Source: a virus
Direction: 5' to 3' (one strand)
Length of the DNA: 54,509 nt
IMG/VR virus record: IMGVR_UViG_3300025070_000043
Coordinates: 1 to 54,509 of that record
The position numbers were made by a program, and so were the translations under genes. The notes below the pieces were generated by a model. The model saw only the letters and a program-made list of their open reading frames with translations, made no database searches and was not told where the DNA came from. Shown here piece by piece: positions 41,611 to 49,575 of the stretch. The stretch's first letter is position 1. Each line of letters opens with the position of its first letter.

Positions 41611-42001
41611 CTTTTCCGTTTCTCATTATCTCTAGTCTAGCTTCTATTGCACTAATACGTTTCTCATAAAATTCCAATGTTAGTTTCTGTTGCTGGTCAT
41701 GTGGTGCTCTACCTTCATCTATCTGTGTTGTTAGTTCGTCTAGCTGGTCAGAAAGATGTTCAATCAACATAAACTGTTCGCTGTCAGCAGGTAAACTGCC
41801 CATCTCGCCACGAGGCCATTTAATACGAAACTCTGTGTTTTGCTCTAAGTCAGACTCCATCATAGTAATGTTAGTTTCTATCTGGTTAAGTCGTTCTATT
41901 ATACCAAAGTATGCCCATGTTGCCAAGGAAGCTGCAGCAACCATACTTATAATATTACGTAAAGGTAATGCTACCTCAGTGTTTTCACTTATACGTGCCA
42001 T
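41600..42001 (-). CDS. Membrane-anchored coiled-coil protein
   Basis: 133 residues with one N-terminal membrane helix (NIISMVAAASLATWAYFGII) followed by long coiled-coil stretches (RLNQIETNITMMESDLEQN; FYEKRISAIEARLEIM). The topology is spanin-like, and the overlapping small gene at 41392-41610 with a hydrophobic start could be a partner, though it lacks a clear lipobox. Alternatively a virion membrane-interaction protein. Confidence 0.55.
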   Translation of the reverse strand: MARISENTEVALPLRNIISMVAAASLATWAYFGIIERLNQIETNITMMESDLEQNTEFRIKWPRGEMGSLPADSEQFMLIEHLSDQLDELTTQIDEGRAPHDQQQKLTLEFYEKRISAIEARLEIMRNGKDGD

Positions 42002-42315
42002 TAATTTTTATAGCCGCCACCTGCTTTTTTGTAAGCAGAAGCTAGCATTTGAGCTTTTCGAGCACTCCACTGACCCGGAGCACCGCCCTTTCCACCTGCT
42101 TTAATACGTTCAAATAATCTCTTACGCATAGTAGGTTTAGTATAATTACCTGCTTTGTTTACTGTAGACTTAGGTTTACCACCAGAGGCTAAAGCCCTTA
42201 CACTTTTTCTAGTGTAAGAGCCTTTTCCTTTTTTAGGTTTTACTACCTTTGGTTGATATAATCTATTAGCTAAAGACTTAGCTACAGGATTACGAGACTT
42301 AATAGGTTTTTTCAT
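42001..42315 (-). CDS. Lysine-rich protein with Gly-rich end
   Basis: 104 residues, very basic (KPIKSRNPVAKSLANRLYQP; KVVKPKKGKGSYTRKS), with AGGKGGAPGQWSARKAQMLA and end KKAGGGYKN. Note the internal NRLY similar to the HNRLY tag. Likely DNA-associated. It precedes the coiled-coil protein with a TAATG overlap. Confidence 0.6.
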   Translation of the reverse strand: MKKPIKSRNPVAKSLANRLYQPKVVKPKKGKGSYTRKSVRALASGGKPKSTVNKAGNYTKPTMRKRLFERIKAGGKGGAPGQWSARKAQMLASAYKKAGGGYKN

Positions 42316-42329
42316 TTACCTGCCCCTTT

Positions 42330-43337
42330 TTATTTTTTAGGTCTACGTGCTGCTCCAAAACCTTTTACTTGACGTGCAGCCCCAGATTTAATTGAACCAC
42401 CACCTTTATATTTAGAAGCAAGATTAGGACTTATTCTTTTTTGTACACTTTCTGGTAACTTAGAAAATCCTTTATACTTAGAAGGTGGAGTTTTCTTTGA
42501 CTTTGGTTTTGTTTTAGGCATAGGCATTTTTTCAAGTGTAGGGTTACCACCCTTTTTCTTTTTAACAGTACCAGTCAAAAGACTTTTAGCTTGCTTGGTT
42601 GTCATACCCTTTGGAATTTCATAGGTAGATTTTTTACCATCGACAGTAATACTCACAAGCTTTTGTGTCTTTGAGTTATAACCACCATCAAACTTTTTAG
42701 GCATAATCATTTTACCCGGAGTAGCTTTAATTTGATTACCCCGTGGGTCTACACCCTCAGAAGGTTTAGCAAACTTACGACCCGGACCACCCTCTTTAGT
42801 TTTAGGACGTGGTTTAGGTCCAGTAACTGCACCAGATTTCTTTTGTCCTTTATTACCAAATAATGCTCCTAATGTTATAGCAGTAGTTGCGCCACCTATT
42901 CTAGCTGCTCTTCCCCGAGTCATAGGCTTTGTACTCTTCTTAGGAGGCTGTGTAGTAATTTTAGTACGTGGTTTAGCCGCAGATGCACTTGGCTTAGATG
43001 CAGCTACACTAGGTTTTACAACTCTAGGTTTAGGCTTCATTGAAGGACTAGGCTTAGATAGTTTAACAGTTTGTCCACCCATGTCAGACAAAGCACTTCT
43101 TTGTTGAGAAGTTACACCAGACTTAGGTTTAACAACTTTAGTTGAAGGTCTTAAAGTAGACCTACCCTTAGATTTAATTTGATTTACATTAGTAATTGTT
43201 GAAGGATTTTTATTAATCCTATCTGCTGTAACTTTATTTACAGGTTTAGCTCCTTTTTGGGTAAGAAACTTTTTAATATACGGAGATGTTGCTTTATAAA
43301 TTTCACCCCCTAATTTAAATAGTGTTGATGCTGCCAT
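42330..43337 (-). CDS. Large lysine/proline-rich basic protein
   Basis: 335 residues, Lys/Pro/Thr/Ser-rich and mostly disordered, with AGGAG before ATG. It contains KPSPSMKPKPRVVKPSVAAS and an ordered island (LVSITVDGKKSTYEIPKGMT). The ending ARQVKGFGAARRPKK is a short Gly/Arg motif of the kind seen on other marine phage basic proteins. It may condense DNA or be part of the internal head structure. Confidence 0.6.
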   Translation of the reverse strand: MAASTLFKLGGEIYKATSPYIKKFLTQKGAKPVNKVTADRINKNPSTITNVNQIKSKGRSTLRPSTKVVKPKSGVTSQQRSALSDMGGQTVKLSKPSPSMKPKPRVVKPSVAASKPSASAAKPRTKITTQPPKKSTKPMTRGRAARIGGATTAITLGALFGNKGQKKSGAVTGPKPRPKTKEGGPGRKFAKPSEGVDPRGNQIKATPGKMIMPKKFDGGYNSKTQKLVSITVDGKKSTYEIPKGMTTKQAKSLLTGTVKKKKGGNPTLEKMPMPKTKPKSKKTPPSKYKGFSKLPESVQKRISPNLASKYKGGGSIKSGAARQVKGFGAARRPKK

Positions 43338-43348
43338 TGTTTTACTCC

Positions 43349-43561
43349 TTAATATAATCTATTGTGGCCTGACTGTATAGTTTTCTTTTTAGCTTTAGAA
43401 ACCTTACCGCCTTTTTTCATACCACCTAATTTAACACCCATTTCAACAAGGTCTGCTATATCCATAATACCTGCAGGACTTGCTCCGTATAAGGCCATTC
43501 CTTTTTCAACTATGCCACGAACCTTACCTTTTTTCTTTGTTTTATTCTTGTTACCAAACAT
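43349..43561 (-). CDS. Small basic protein with C-terminal HNRLY tag
   Basis: 70 residues. Lys-rich start (GNKNKTKKKGKVRG), central Ala/Gly/Met helix (EKGMALYGASPAGIMDIADL), and end KKTIQSGHNRLY. The codons of the tag differ from those in the other two tagged genes, so it is kept at protein level. TAATG joins it to the 368-residue basic protein. Confidence 0.65.
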   Translation of the reverse strand: MFGNKNKTKKKGKVRGIVEKGMALYGASPAGIMDIADLVEMGVKLGGMKKGGKVSKAKKKTIQSGHNRLY

Positions 43562-44667
43562 TATTTCATAGCCTTTCCATAACCACGTAATGCTTTACCA
43601 CAACCACGAGGTCCTTTAGATTTAATTTGTTTACCTGATTTATACATACCTACTTTACCACCTGCTTTTCTACCTACAGATGTATTAGCTACACTATACG
43701 TATCTGGTTTGCCAGTACCAAAAGACTTCATAATGTCATCAAAAGATTTTTTATCAAACCCTCTTTCTCTTTGAGTCTTAAAAGGATAACCTTGATTCTT
43801 AGCAGTCTTCATTCGTTGAATGATGGATGCTCTAGCTTTCTTTTGTTTAGCTGTTTTAGGCTTATACATAATATCGGCTAGTTGAGAATTTGTATAACCT
43901 CGTGCAAACTGTTTACGAATAAACTCTAGCTTTTCACCTTTAGACATAGATTGGTAAGCTTTACGTTTTATTTCACTAGCTTCTTTACCTGTTTTACCTT
44001 TAGTGTCTATACCGCCACCTTTTGCTGGTAAAGTTTCATTTGCACCTTCATATAGGTATTTATTTTTCTTTGTGCCAGTAGGACCAGACTCAGCAATAAT
44101 TGTATCAATACCGCCTTTTTGTTTAATAACACGTTCTCCTTCAGGAGTAAGTGAAAGAGTACGTGAAGAAACAACAGTTTTAGTTTTACCTTCATTTTTC
44201 ATTTCTTTTAGTTTTTGAGAAATAAGGTTTTTACGTTCTTTCATTTGCTCTTCAGACAAGCCAGAAAGAAGTCCTTTACGTTTCATTCTTGCAGTATCTT
44301 TTCTTGCCATAGACATAACTTTTTGTATTTTAGTTTTACCACTAGCTTGAGCTTTAGTAACTGCTTCTGCAGCAGTAAGTTTACCTTTACTATCTTCTAG
44401 TATCTTAATAGCTAATGTTTTTGTAGAACCATCAATATCTTTACTACGAATAGTCTGTGACTTACGTTCAATTGCACGTTCTTGAACAAGGGAAGCTTTA
44501 GAAGTTCCTGCTTTTTCTGCAGCTTCTGTTTGCTTTGCTTGGTATGTCTTTTGACGTGCAGCAGATTGTGCTTTACGTTTACCTTTTGTTTTTCGCTTAT
44601 CTACCTTTGGCCTTCCTTTTTTCTTTGCCAAAGACTTTGCTGCAACTTTAAGTGCTTTACTAATCAT
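43561..44667 (-). CDS. Large basic protein with RGYGKAMK end
   Basis: 368 residues, Lys-rich. KVAAKSLAKKKGRPKVDKRK, a helical charged middle (EEQMKERKNLISQKLKEMKN), AFARGY-like KQFARGYTNSQLADIMYKPK which may be a short HTH, and an end KSKGPRGCGKALRGYGKAMK. The Gly/Arg/Lys ending is another terminal signature. Likely nucleic-acid binding; TAATG overlaps on both sides. Confidence 0.6.
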   Translation of the reverse strand: MISKALKVAAKSLAKKKGRPKVDKRKTKGKRKAQSAARQKTYQAKQTEAAEKAGTSKASLVQERAIERKSQTIRSKDIDGSTKTLAIKILEDSKGKLTAAEAVTKAQASGKTKIQKVMSMARKDTARMKRKGLLSGLSEEQMKERKNLISQKLKEMKNEGKTKTVVSSRTLSLTPEGERVIKQKGGIDTIIAESGPTGTKKNKYLYEGANETLPAKGGGIDTKGKTGKEASEIKRKAYQSMSKGEKLEFIRKQFARGYTNSQLADIMYKPKTAKQKKARASIIQRMKTAKNQGYPFKTQRERGFDKKSFDDIMKSFGTGKPDTYSVANTSVGRKAGGKVGMYKSGKQIKSKGPRGCGKALRGYGKAMK

Positions 44668-45323
44668 TAGTTACTCCCTGCTATAACTGGATTATCTGCA
44701 CCTGCTTTGCTTGCAGGAGTTTGCATATCATCCCGTCTTGTTCTACGTGCTTGATTTTGTAAGGTTGCTACGGCTTGCATATATCTTTGCTCAAAAAGAT
44801 TAGATGCATTATAATCTTTTTGGAATATCATTGCCTCTACCATACTAGCATTAAATAAAGCATCATAACAAAAATCTGAAAAATAGTTGTTAGGTGCTGC
44901 TGCTGCTAAAGTAGTAGGTCTAGATATATGTACTATCTCTCCATTGAATGTAGAAACAGGAGTAGGTGCAATGAGGACCGTTGTATTGTTTCTACGTGCA
45001 TAATATTCAGGAGTGCCTGTACTTGCTGATACAGGCCAGTAATCACGTATATATTCATCGGTTCTAGGCAACAAATTAATTCGTGTTGAGTTAGCAATTA
45101 TATTAAAGTTTTTTAATATTCTTGTTCCTGATGGAAGGGTAACTTGATTAATACCTAAAGGAATTGCAACAGAAGTATAGGATACTAGCCCGTAATCATC
45201 AAGGTCACGAGTTAGTCTTTCTTCTGCACGATTAATCATTTTAGGAATATAGTTAGCAAACTCTGTTCCATCATTCTCTGCAGCTTGAGTAATATCGTCT
45301 ACAAGATAAGAATAATTAGCCAT
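44667..45323 (-). CDS. Head-tail adaptor/connector-like protein B
   Basis: 218 residues. Helical start (YLVDDITQAAENDGTEFANY; MINRAEERLTRDLDDYGLVS), beta middle, then helical end (FEQRYMQAVATLQNQARRTR). It has the layout of the gp4/tail tubular A family, like 39071-39742, but with low direct similarity. One may close the portal and the other act as tail ring. Position just after the capsid module favours this one as head completion protein. Confidence 0.6.
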   Translation of the reverse strand: MANYSYLVDDITQAAENDGTEFANYIPKMINRAEERLTRDLDDYGLVSYTSVAIPLGINQVTLPSGTRILKNFNIIANSTRINLLPRTDEYIRDYWPVSASTGTPEYYARRNNTTVLIAPTPVSTFNGEIVHISRPTTLAAAAPNNYFSDFCYDALFNASMVEAMIFQKDYNASNLFEQRYMQAVATLQNQARRTRRDDMQTPASKAGADNPVIAGSN

Positions 45324-45621
45324 AATAAATTGCTACTGTTGCTGCTGATGTAGGAGCAGAAACTTTAACTGGACCTACCATTCTTACACCAAAATCAGGA
45401 ATATATATGTCACCTGCATCTACATTAGTTGTACCTACAAATTTAATATTACCACCCCTTAGATTACCATAATCATCTGTTTGAGAACCAGTAATAGTAA
45501 AAGTACCCACGCCAGAATAAGTAACACTTTTAATTCGAGTGTCTGAAATAGTAGTGCTAGTTAAGCTATCAAGCAAAGCACCAGAGCCTGTAACGAATGC
45601 GTTACGTATATTTGAAGCCAT
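45316..45621 (-). CDS. Small beta-rich capsid-module protein
   Basis: 101 residues, Gly/Ser/Thr-rich and beta-predicted (YSGVGTFTITGSQTDDYGNL; GVRMVGPVKVSAPTSAATVA). A GGAGA site lies before ATG. It overlaps the adaptor gene by 8 bases. It is the first gene after the capsid terminator and may be a head decoration or fibre protein. Confidence 0.55.
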   Translation of the reverse strand: MASNIRNAFVTGSGALLDSLTSTTISDTRIKSVTYSGVGTFTITGSQTDDYGNLRGGNIKFVGTTNVDAGDIYIPDFGVRMVGPVKVSAPTSAATVAIYYG

Positions 45622-45680
45622 AGAATTTCTCCGATTATTGTTAATTAGTTAATTGTTATTCTATTTATTATATTATACAC

Positions 45681-45708
45681 AAAAAAAGAGGGATATGAAA
45701 TACCCCTC
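45681..45708 (-). terminator. Intrinsic terminator after the major capsid gene
   Basis: On the minus strand GAGGGGTAT, loop TTC, ATATCCCTC forms a 9-bp stem (one G-U pair) followed by seven T. On the plus strand the same site has one A-C mismatch but also a T-rich flank, so it may work weakly both ways. It lies 33 bases after the capsid stop codon, so it can make a short transcript set ending with the capsid gene. Confidence 0.85.
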
Positions 45709-45740
45709 TTCTCTTTTTTATTTTTTTAAGTTTTTCAGTA

Positions 45741-46679
45741 CTAGCCTGAAGAACCGTAATAACTACGCCAGTCTGAGAAACCAAAGCTATAACGCTCACG
45801 AGCTTTAAAGCGAAGGTTACCAGTGTCGAAATCCGGTTCCATCTTTGTCTGCAGAGGAGCACGTACAAACATCTTTGCACCATTAGGACAATCTGTCTTA
45901 ATGAACCAAGCATCTGTATCTGTGAAACGTCTGTTGACATAGAAGCCACCCGGAATCAAACCTTGATTACGGATTGAGTTAATGTCATTAACATTTGTTG
46001 CACCGTTAGCTGCAGTTGTTGGGTTTACGCCAATAGTGGTTGACATCTGACTGTTCAAAATTTGGTCAGCAGTGAATGCCAAATCTGATGGGACGTGCAA
46101 AGACTTAGCTTGCAGACCAATCAAGATACCACGATCATCTTTTGCTTTTGAAATCTGAATAAGAGCAGACTCAAGAGCAGCTTCTGACAAGTCAGTAGCA
46201 CCAAAAGTGTTTGACTGATTACCAGCAGACATCGTTGGATGTGATGCTGAGAAAAATGGTTGACCATCACCACCTGCAAAGGCAGTGTTGAAACCGTTGT
46301 TAAATACATCAGCAGCTTTAACCTGCTTAGTATTAGCCATTGCACGGGCTAGACCACGAGCACGAAGCTTGGAGAAGGTATCATAAAGATTATCTTCCAT
46401 TGCTTCTTCTGTTACGGCAAATGCCAATGCAACAGTTTCGTGTGTATAACGTGCTGTGTAGCTTTCTTGTGCATCATCATAAGTAACCGCAGCACCTTCA
46501 CCTTTAGTAGGTGCAGTACCGAAGCCTGTGAATAGCACTTCTTCTTCGAATGCACGGTCTGAGTTTTCAGTCTCAAACAATGGTGCGTGTTCGTCTGCTA
46601 CTTCCCCATACTCCATACCGAATACGGCATTAAGACCGGGGAGAAGCTCTTTTGCAATACTTGCTCTATTAATAGCCAT
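45741..46679 (-). CDS. Major capsid protein
   Basis: 312 residues, soluble. INRASIAKELLPGLNAVFGM at the start, YEAMEDNLYDTF-type alpha segment (TEEAMEDNLYDTFSKLRARG), QPFFSASHPTMSAG loop and the end WFIKTDCPNGAKMFVR then ARERYSFGFSDWRSYYG fit an HK97-fold head protein of the Mu-like/marine podovirus type. It lies after scaffold and cement genes and before a strong terminator, as expected for the most abundant late product. Confidence 0.85.
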   Translation of the reverse strand: MAINRASIAKELLPGLNAVFGMEYGEVADEHAPLFETENSDRAFEEEVLFTGFGTAPTKGEGAAVTYDDAQESYTARYTHETVALAFAVTEEAMEDNLYDTFSKLRARGLARAMANTKQVKAADVFNNGFNTAFAGGDGQPFFSASHPTMSAGNQSNTFGATDLSEAALESALIQISKAKDDRGILIGLQAKSLHVPSDLAFTADQILNSQMSTTIGVNPTTAANGATNVNDINSIRNQGLIPGGFYVNRRFTDTDAWFIKTDCPNGAKMFVRAPLQTKMEPDFDTGNLRFKARERYSFGFSDWRSYYGSSG

Positions 46680-46692
46680 AATTTAATCTCCC

Positions 46693-47307
46693 TTAACCTA
46701 ATAGGTACGCAGTAATGGTTGCAGGTGCAGTTACAGCAGCAGTCAAGAAGTTATCTGTGTGTTGAATGAGTTGTACATTCAATTTCAAATAAGCATTCTC
46801 AGCGGCTACATCTACATCGTTCCCCGGCTCATCAACTGAATCCAGAGCACGGCACATAGCAATACCAGATGTACGAGTTGCTGCTTCAACACCATGACCA
46901 GACATACCTGTAAAGGTTGAGCCTGAACCTAATGTTACAGCAAAGTTTTGTGAACCGTAAAGATCACCAGCAGTTACAGATGCATCTGCTTGTACTTCAA
47001 ATACGGTACGTGAATCATCAGCTACAAGTGCCACTGCATCAGTTGCAGATGTACCTGAAGGCCAATATTTACTAAATTTTTGTTCGCCATCTGCAACATA
47101 GTGACAGCCCATGAAAACACCTTGGACTACTTCAGTTACAGTGGTGATAACTTCCAAATTCCCTGCATTAATACGGACTAAATCGCCAGTAAAAATGTTA
47201 GAAGCATAACCTGAAGCAATAGGGTACTCACTTTGACCCTGATTGTTTGGGTTATTACCACGTTTACGGGAAGGACGGAAGCCAGACAACGCTAATGTTG
47301 AAGTCAT
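46693..47307 (-). CDS. Putative head decoration/cement protein
   Basis: 204 residues, beta-rich. STLALSGFRPSRKRGNNPNN, SNIFTGDLVRINAGNLEVIT, VVQGVFMGCHYVADGEQKFS, then Ala/Thr-rich strands ending PATITAYLLG. Its place directly upstream of the capsid gene and its beta composition fit a head decoration protein. The promoter for the unit is not obvious. Confidence 0.65.
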   Translation of the reverse strand: MTSTLALSGFRPSRKRGNNPNNQGQSEYPIASGYASNIFTGDLVRINAGNLEVITTVTEVVQGVFMGCHYVADGEQKFSKYWPSGTSATDAVALVADDSRTVFEVQADASVTAGDLYGSQNFAVTLGSGSTFTGMSGHGVEAATRTSGIAMCRALDSVDEPGNDVDVAAENAYLKLNVQLIQHTDNFLTAAVTAPATITAYLLG

Positions 47308-47349
47308 TTTTAGTCTCCCTTTTAAAAAGCACTACTAAATTCAGTATAC

Positions 47350-47844
47350 TTAATCTTGAAAATTAGGTGTACGTCCCTTAGTAACATTTGATTTACTACT
47401 ATTTTTAATTGGCATACGAGAATTATTCTGTCCCATAAGCTGTTGATTAACTGCATCAACCATCTCACGGCTTTGATTTTCAAAATATGCCTGACGATTT
47501 TGTGCTTTTTGCAGAGGCATTTTTGCCAAAGCTAAGTCCCCACGACAGACTGCACCCTTATATCGTCCTTCATCCCTCACGAAGGAATTATGTTGTAACT
47601 CAGGAACTTCATCTACAGTTACAAACTGCCAACCCTCTTGAACCTTTTTGCCTACATTTTTGTAATCATCTTGGTTTCGGGTCATTACTCGTATCCAACG
47701 AAGTGTAAGGCCTTGATTTAAAAACCGTTCAGATACTGAGTCAGGAATATCTAATAAGCTAGGCTCACGATATTCCATATCTTGTTCCCTTGTATTGAGT
47801 TCACGAGCCTCAACATTACGTGTTGTATTTGTATTACGTGCCAT
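47350..47844 (-). CDS. Virion-module protein of unknown function
   Basis: 164 residues, charged. YREPSLLDIPDSVSERFLNQ, LRWIRVMTRNQDDYKNVGKK, VQEGWQFVTVDEVPELQHNS, then RGDLALAKMPLQKAQNRQAY. This pattern recurs between scaffold and capsid genes of marine phages. It may help head assembly; the activity is unknown. Confidence 0.6.
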   Translation of the reverse strand: MARNTNTTRNVEARELNTREQDMEYREPSLLDIPDSVSERFLNQGLTLRWIRVMTRNQDDYKNVGKKVQEGWQFVTVDEVPELQHNSFVRDEGRYKGAVCRGDLALAKMPLQKAQNRQAYFENQSREMVDAVNQQLMGQNNSRMPIKNSSKSNVTKGRTPNFQD

Positions 47845-47863
47845 TTAATTTTCCTCCACGCTA

Positions 47864-48865
47864 TTAGTAAACTGAAGTGTACTCACCGTCTGCTGAATCT
47901 ACTTTCAACTTTTCGGCTGCGTACTGTTCCAAAGGTATACCCCATTTTTCTGCAAGTCGTACATCTTCTTTAGTAAGACGTACTTTCTTACCAGATGAGG
48001 CTGATGAAGTGCGTGATGCTCCACCGACCACTTGGGCAGGAGTTGACGTTTCCTGCTGACGTTCTTCTTGAACTTCTCCACCAAAACGCTGCGGATATCT
48101 GCTGCGTAGGCGAGAATCAATTTCTTGGTAGAAATCTACATCTGTAGAATCATAACCCTCTGTTTTTAATTCATGGTCAATCTCAAGTGCTAATGTTGTC
48201 ATTACATTGTCTTGACCAAACCAAGGATTACGTCCTGCCCATTCAACTGCTAATCTATCATATTCTGCTGATTGTTGTTGCTGCTGTTGTTGTGGAGCAG
48301 GTTGTGCTACCTGTTGTTCTTCAATTTCTGGTCTATATTGATTACGTGTTAGATTAAGAGTTGTAGCATCACTTTGAGCCTTATTAAGGTTTTTCTGTGC
48401 TTGTACAATTCTATCTGTATCACCTGACTCAAGAGCCTGTTTATAAGAATCTTCAGCTAATTCAATACGACTATTAATTTGTGCTTCTGCGGATTCAAAA
48501 TTCTTTTCCAAAGAAGTTTTGATTTCCTGCTGTTGAGCTTTTAATTTTTCTTCTAACTCTTGTTGACGAGTTATCAGAGTTTCAATTTGTTCTTCACGTT
48601 CTTTCTTTTGACGAACTAATTGTCTTATCCGCTTTTGTGCTCCTGATTGAGGCTCTTCAGATGCATCTCCTTTACTCTCTGAGCTAACGTCTTGTTTTTC
48701 ATCATGTTGCCCAGTATGCTGTGTATCTGCATCTTGTTGTTGTTTCGTTTGTACGGCTTCCTCTTGGGAAGTATCTTCGGATATTTCACTCTCAATTTCA
48801 AACTCAACTTTCTCTTCCTTATTTTCGGCATTGGAAGTATCAACCGTAGTCCATTCTTCAGACAT
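47864..48865 (-). CDS. Capsid scaffolding-like protein
   Basis: 333 residues, acidic, Gln/Glu-rich and largely coiled coil (TLITRQQELEEKLKAQQQEI-like centre; EEQVAQPAPQQQQQQQSAEY), with a more basic C-terminal helix region (GKKVRLTKEDVRLAEKWGIP). Acidic coiled-coil protein upstream of the capsid gene is the typical scaffold. GGAGAA site before ATG. A 10-bp perfect inverted repeat lies in the gap before it. Confidence 0.7.
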   Translation of the reverse strand: MSEEWTTVDTSNAENKEEKVEFEIESEISEDTSQEEAVQTKQQQDADTQHTGQHDEKQDVSSESKGDASEEPQSGAQKRIRQLVRQKKEREEQIETLITRQQELEEKLKAQQQEIKTSLEKNFESAEAQINSRIELAEDSYKQALESGDTDRIVQAQKNLNKAQSDATTLNLTRNQYRPEIEEQQVAQPAPQQQQQQQSAEYDRLAVEWAGRNPWFGQDNVMTTLALEIDHELKTEGYDSTDVDFYQEIDSRLRSRYPQRFGGEVQEERQQETSTPAQVVGGASRTSSASSGKKVRLTKEDVRLAEKWGIPLEQYAAEKLKVDSADGEYTSVY

Positions 48866-48917
48866 ATATTTCTCCTTTTACGTCAGTTGCGACACTATGA
48901 CGAGTTACGCATTTGAT

Positions 48918-48942
48918 ATTATATTACAACAAGTAATATAAT
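48918..48942 (-). promoter_or_regulatory. Perfect inverted repeat before the scaffold gene
   Basis: ATTATATTAC (48918-48927), loop AACAA, GTAATATAAT (48933-48942): 10-bp arms, 100-base gap between the GroES-like and scaffold genes. The minus strand also carries TATAAT here, but no matching -35 at normal spacing. It could be an operator, an RNA hairpin that protects the scaffold-capsid transcript, or part of a promoter. Confidence 0.5.
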
Positions 48943-48964
48943 TATACAATACCCTTATATTAAA

Positions 48965-49381
48965 TTAATTAGATAAATTAAAGGTAGGGTCTAATTCTTT
49001 AGGGTCTTCTACAATCATTGAAATCTGGTCATCAAGAAGTAATAGTAACTTGATACCTTTGTAGAAAAACTTTTGACCAGAATGTTTACCATAACATACA
49101 TAGTCACCTTCTTTACACCAAGCACCATTAGGATATCTTGTTGTATCTTTATAAGCATCTTTACCTATTGCGAGAACTTTACCCACAGTTGTAAGATATG
49201 CAATATCTTCTTTTGTAGAATCTGGAAGTATAATACCACCTTTTGTTTCTTGTTTAACAGAAACAGGCCGTATAAGAAGATGATAGCCCGGAACTACTGG
49301 TAGTACTTCTGGGTCTGGCATTTCTTCATTAGTATTCCATGCATCATTAAGAATAGATTTTTCCATTGCCACTGCTCTCAT
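48965..49381 (-). CDS. GroES-like co-chaperonin
   Basis: 138 residues from ATG 49381 (AGGAG five bases upstream; a GTG two codons earlier is open). The cpn10 core is at about 30-127: GYHLLIRPV, mobile-loop segment TKGGIILPDS (IIL in place of the GroEL-binding IVL), VGKVLAIG, KEGDYVCYG, and KLLLLLDDQISMIVEDP. There is an extra N-terminal arm of about 30 residues. It probably works with host GroEL to fold capsid or portal proteins, as T4 gp31 does. It lies between the portal and scaffold genes, fitting that role. Confidence 0.88.
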   Translation of the reverse strand: MRAVAMEKSILNDAWNTNEEMPDPEVLPVVPGYHLLIRPVSVKQETKGGIILPDSTKEDIAYLTTVGKVLAIGKDAYKDTTRYPNGAWCKEGDYVCYGKHSGQKFFYKGIKLLLLLDDQISMIVEDPKELDPTFNLSN

Positions 49382-49383
49382 AA

Positions 49384-49575
49384 TCACTCCTCATCGTCTT
49401 CATACATTACTTTGTTTACCATATTTTTAACTTCTGCTCTGGCCCACTCCAATCCTGAAATGCGACCTACAGAGTTCATATACGTATGATAATCCGAAGC
49501 TGCTCCTGATGCAAGCGAATTTTTTACTAATTCAATTTCTCTATGTAATAATTTATCTATTTCTTCTATAAGCAT
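49384..49575 (-). CDS. Small helical protein next to portal
   Basis: 63 residues, helical (IEEIDKLLHREIELVKNSLA; SGLEWARAEVKNMVNKVMY), with an acidic end. TAATG with the portal stop, and its stop sits just before the GroES-like start. Similar small genes follow the portal in other marine podoviruses. No known role. Confidence 0.6.
   Translation of the reverse strand: MLIEEIDKLLHREIELVKNSLASGAASDYHTYMNSVGRISGLEWARAEVKNMVNKVMYEDDEE

Noticed and set aside
45668-45949. 93-residue minus-strand frame overlapping the end of the capsid gene
   Set aside because: It is out of frame with the capsid gene and continues through the terminator hairpin; no ribosome site.
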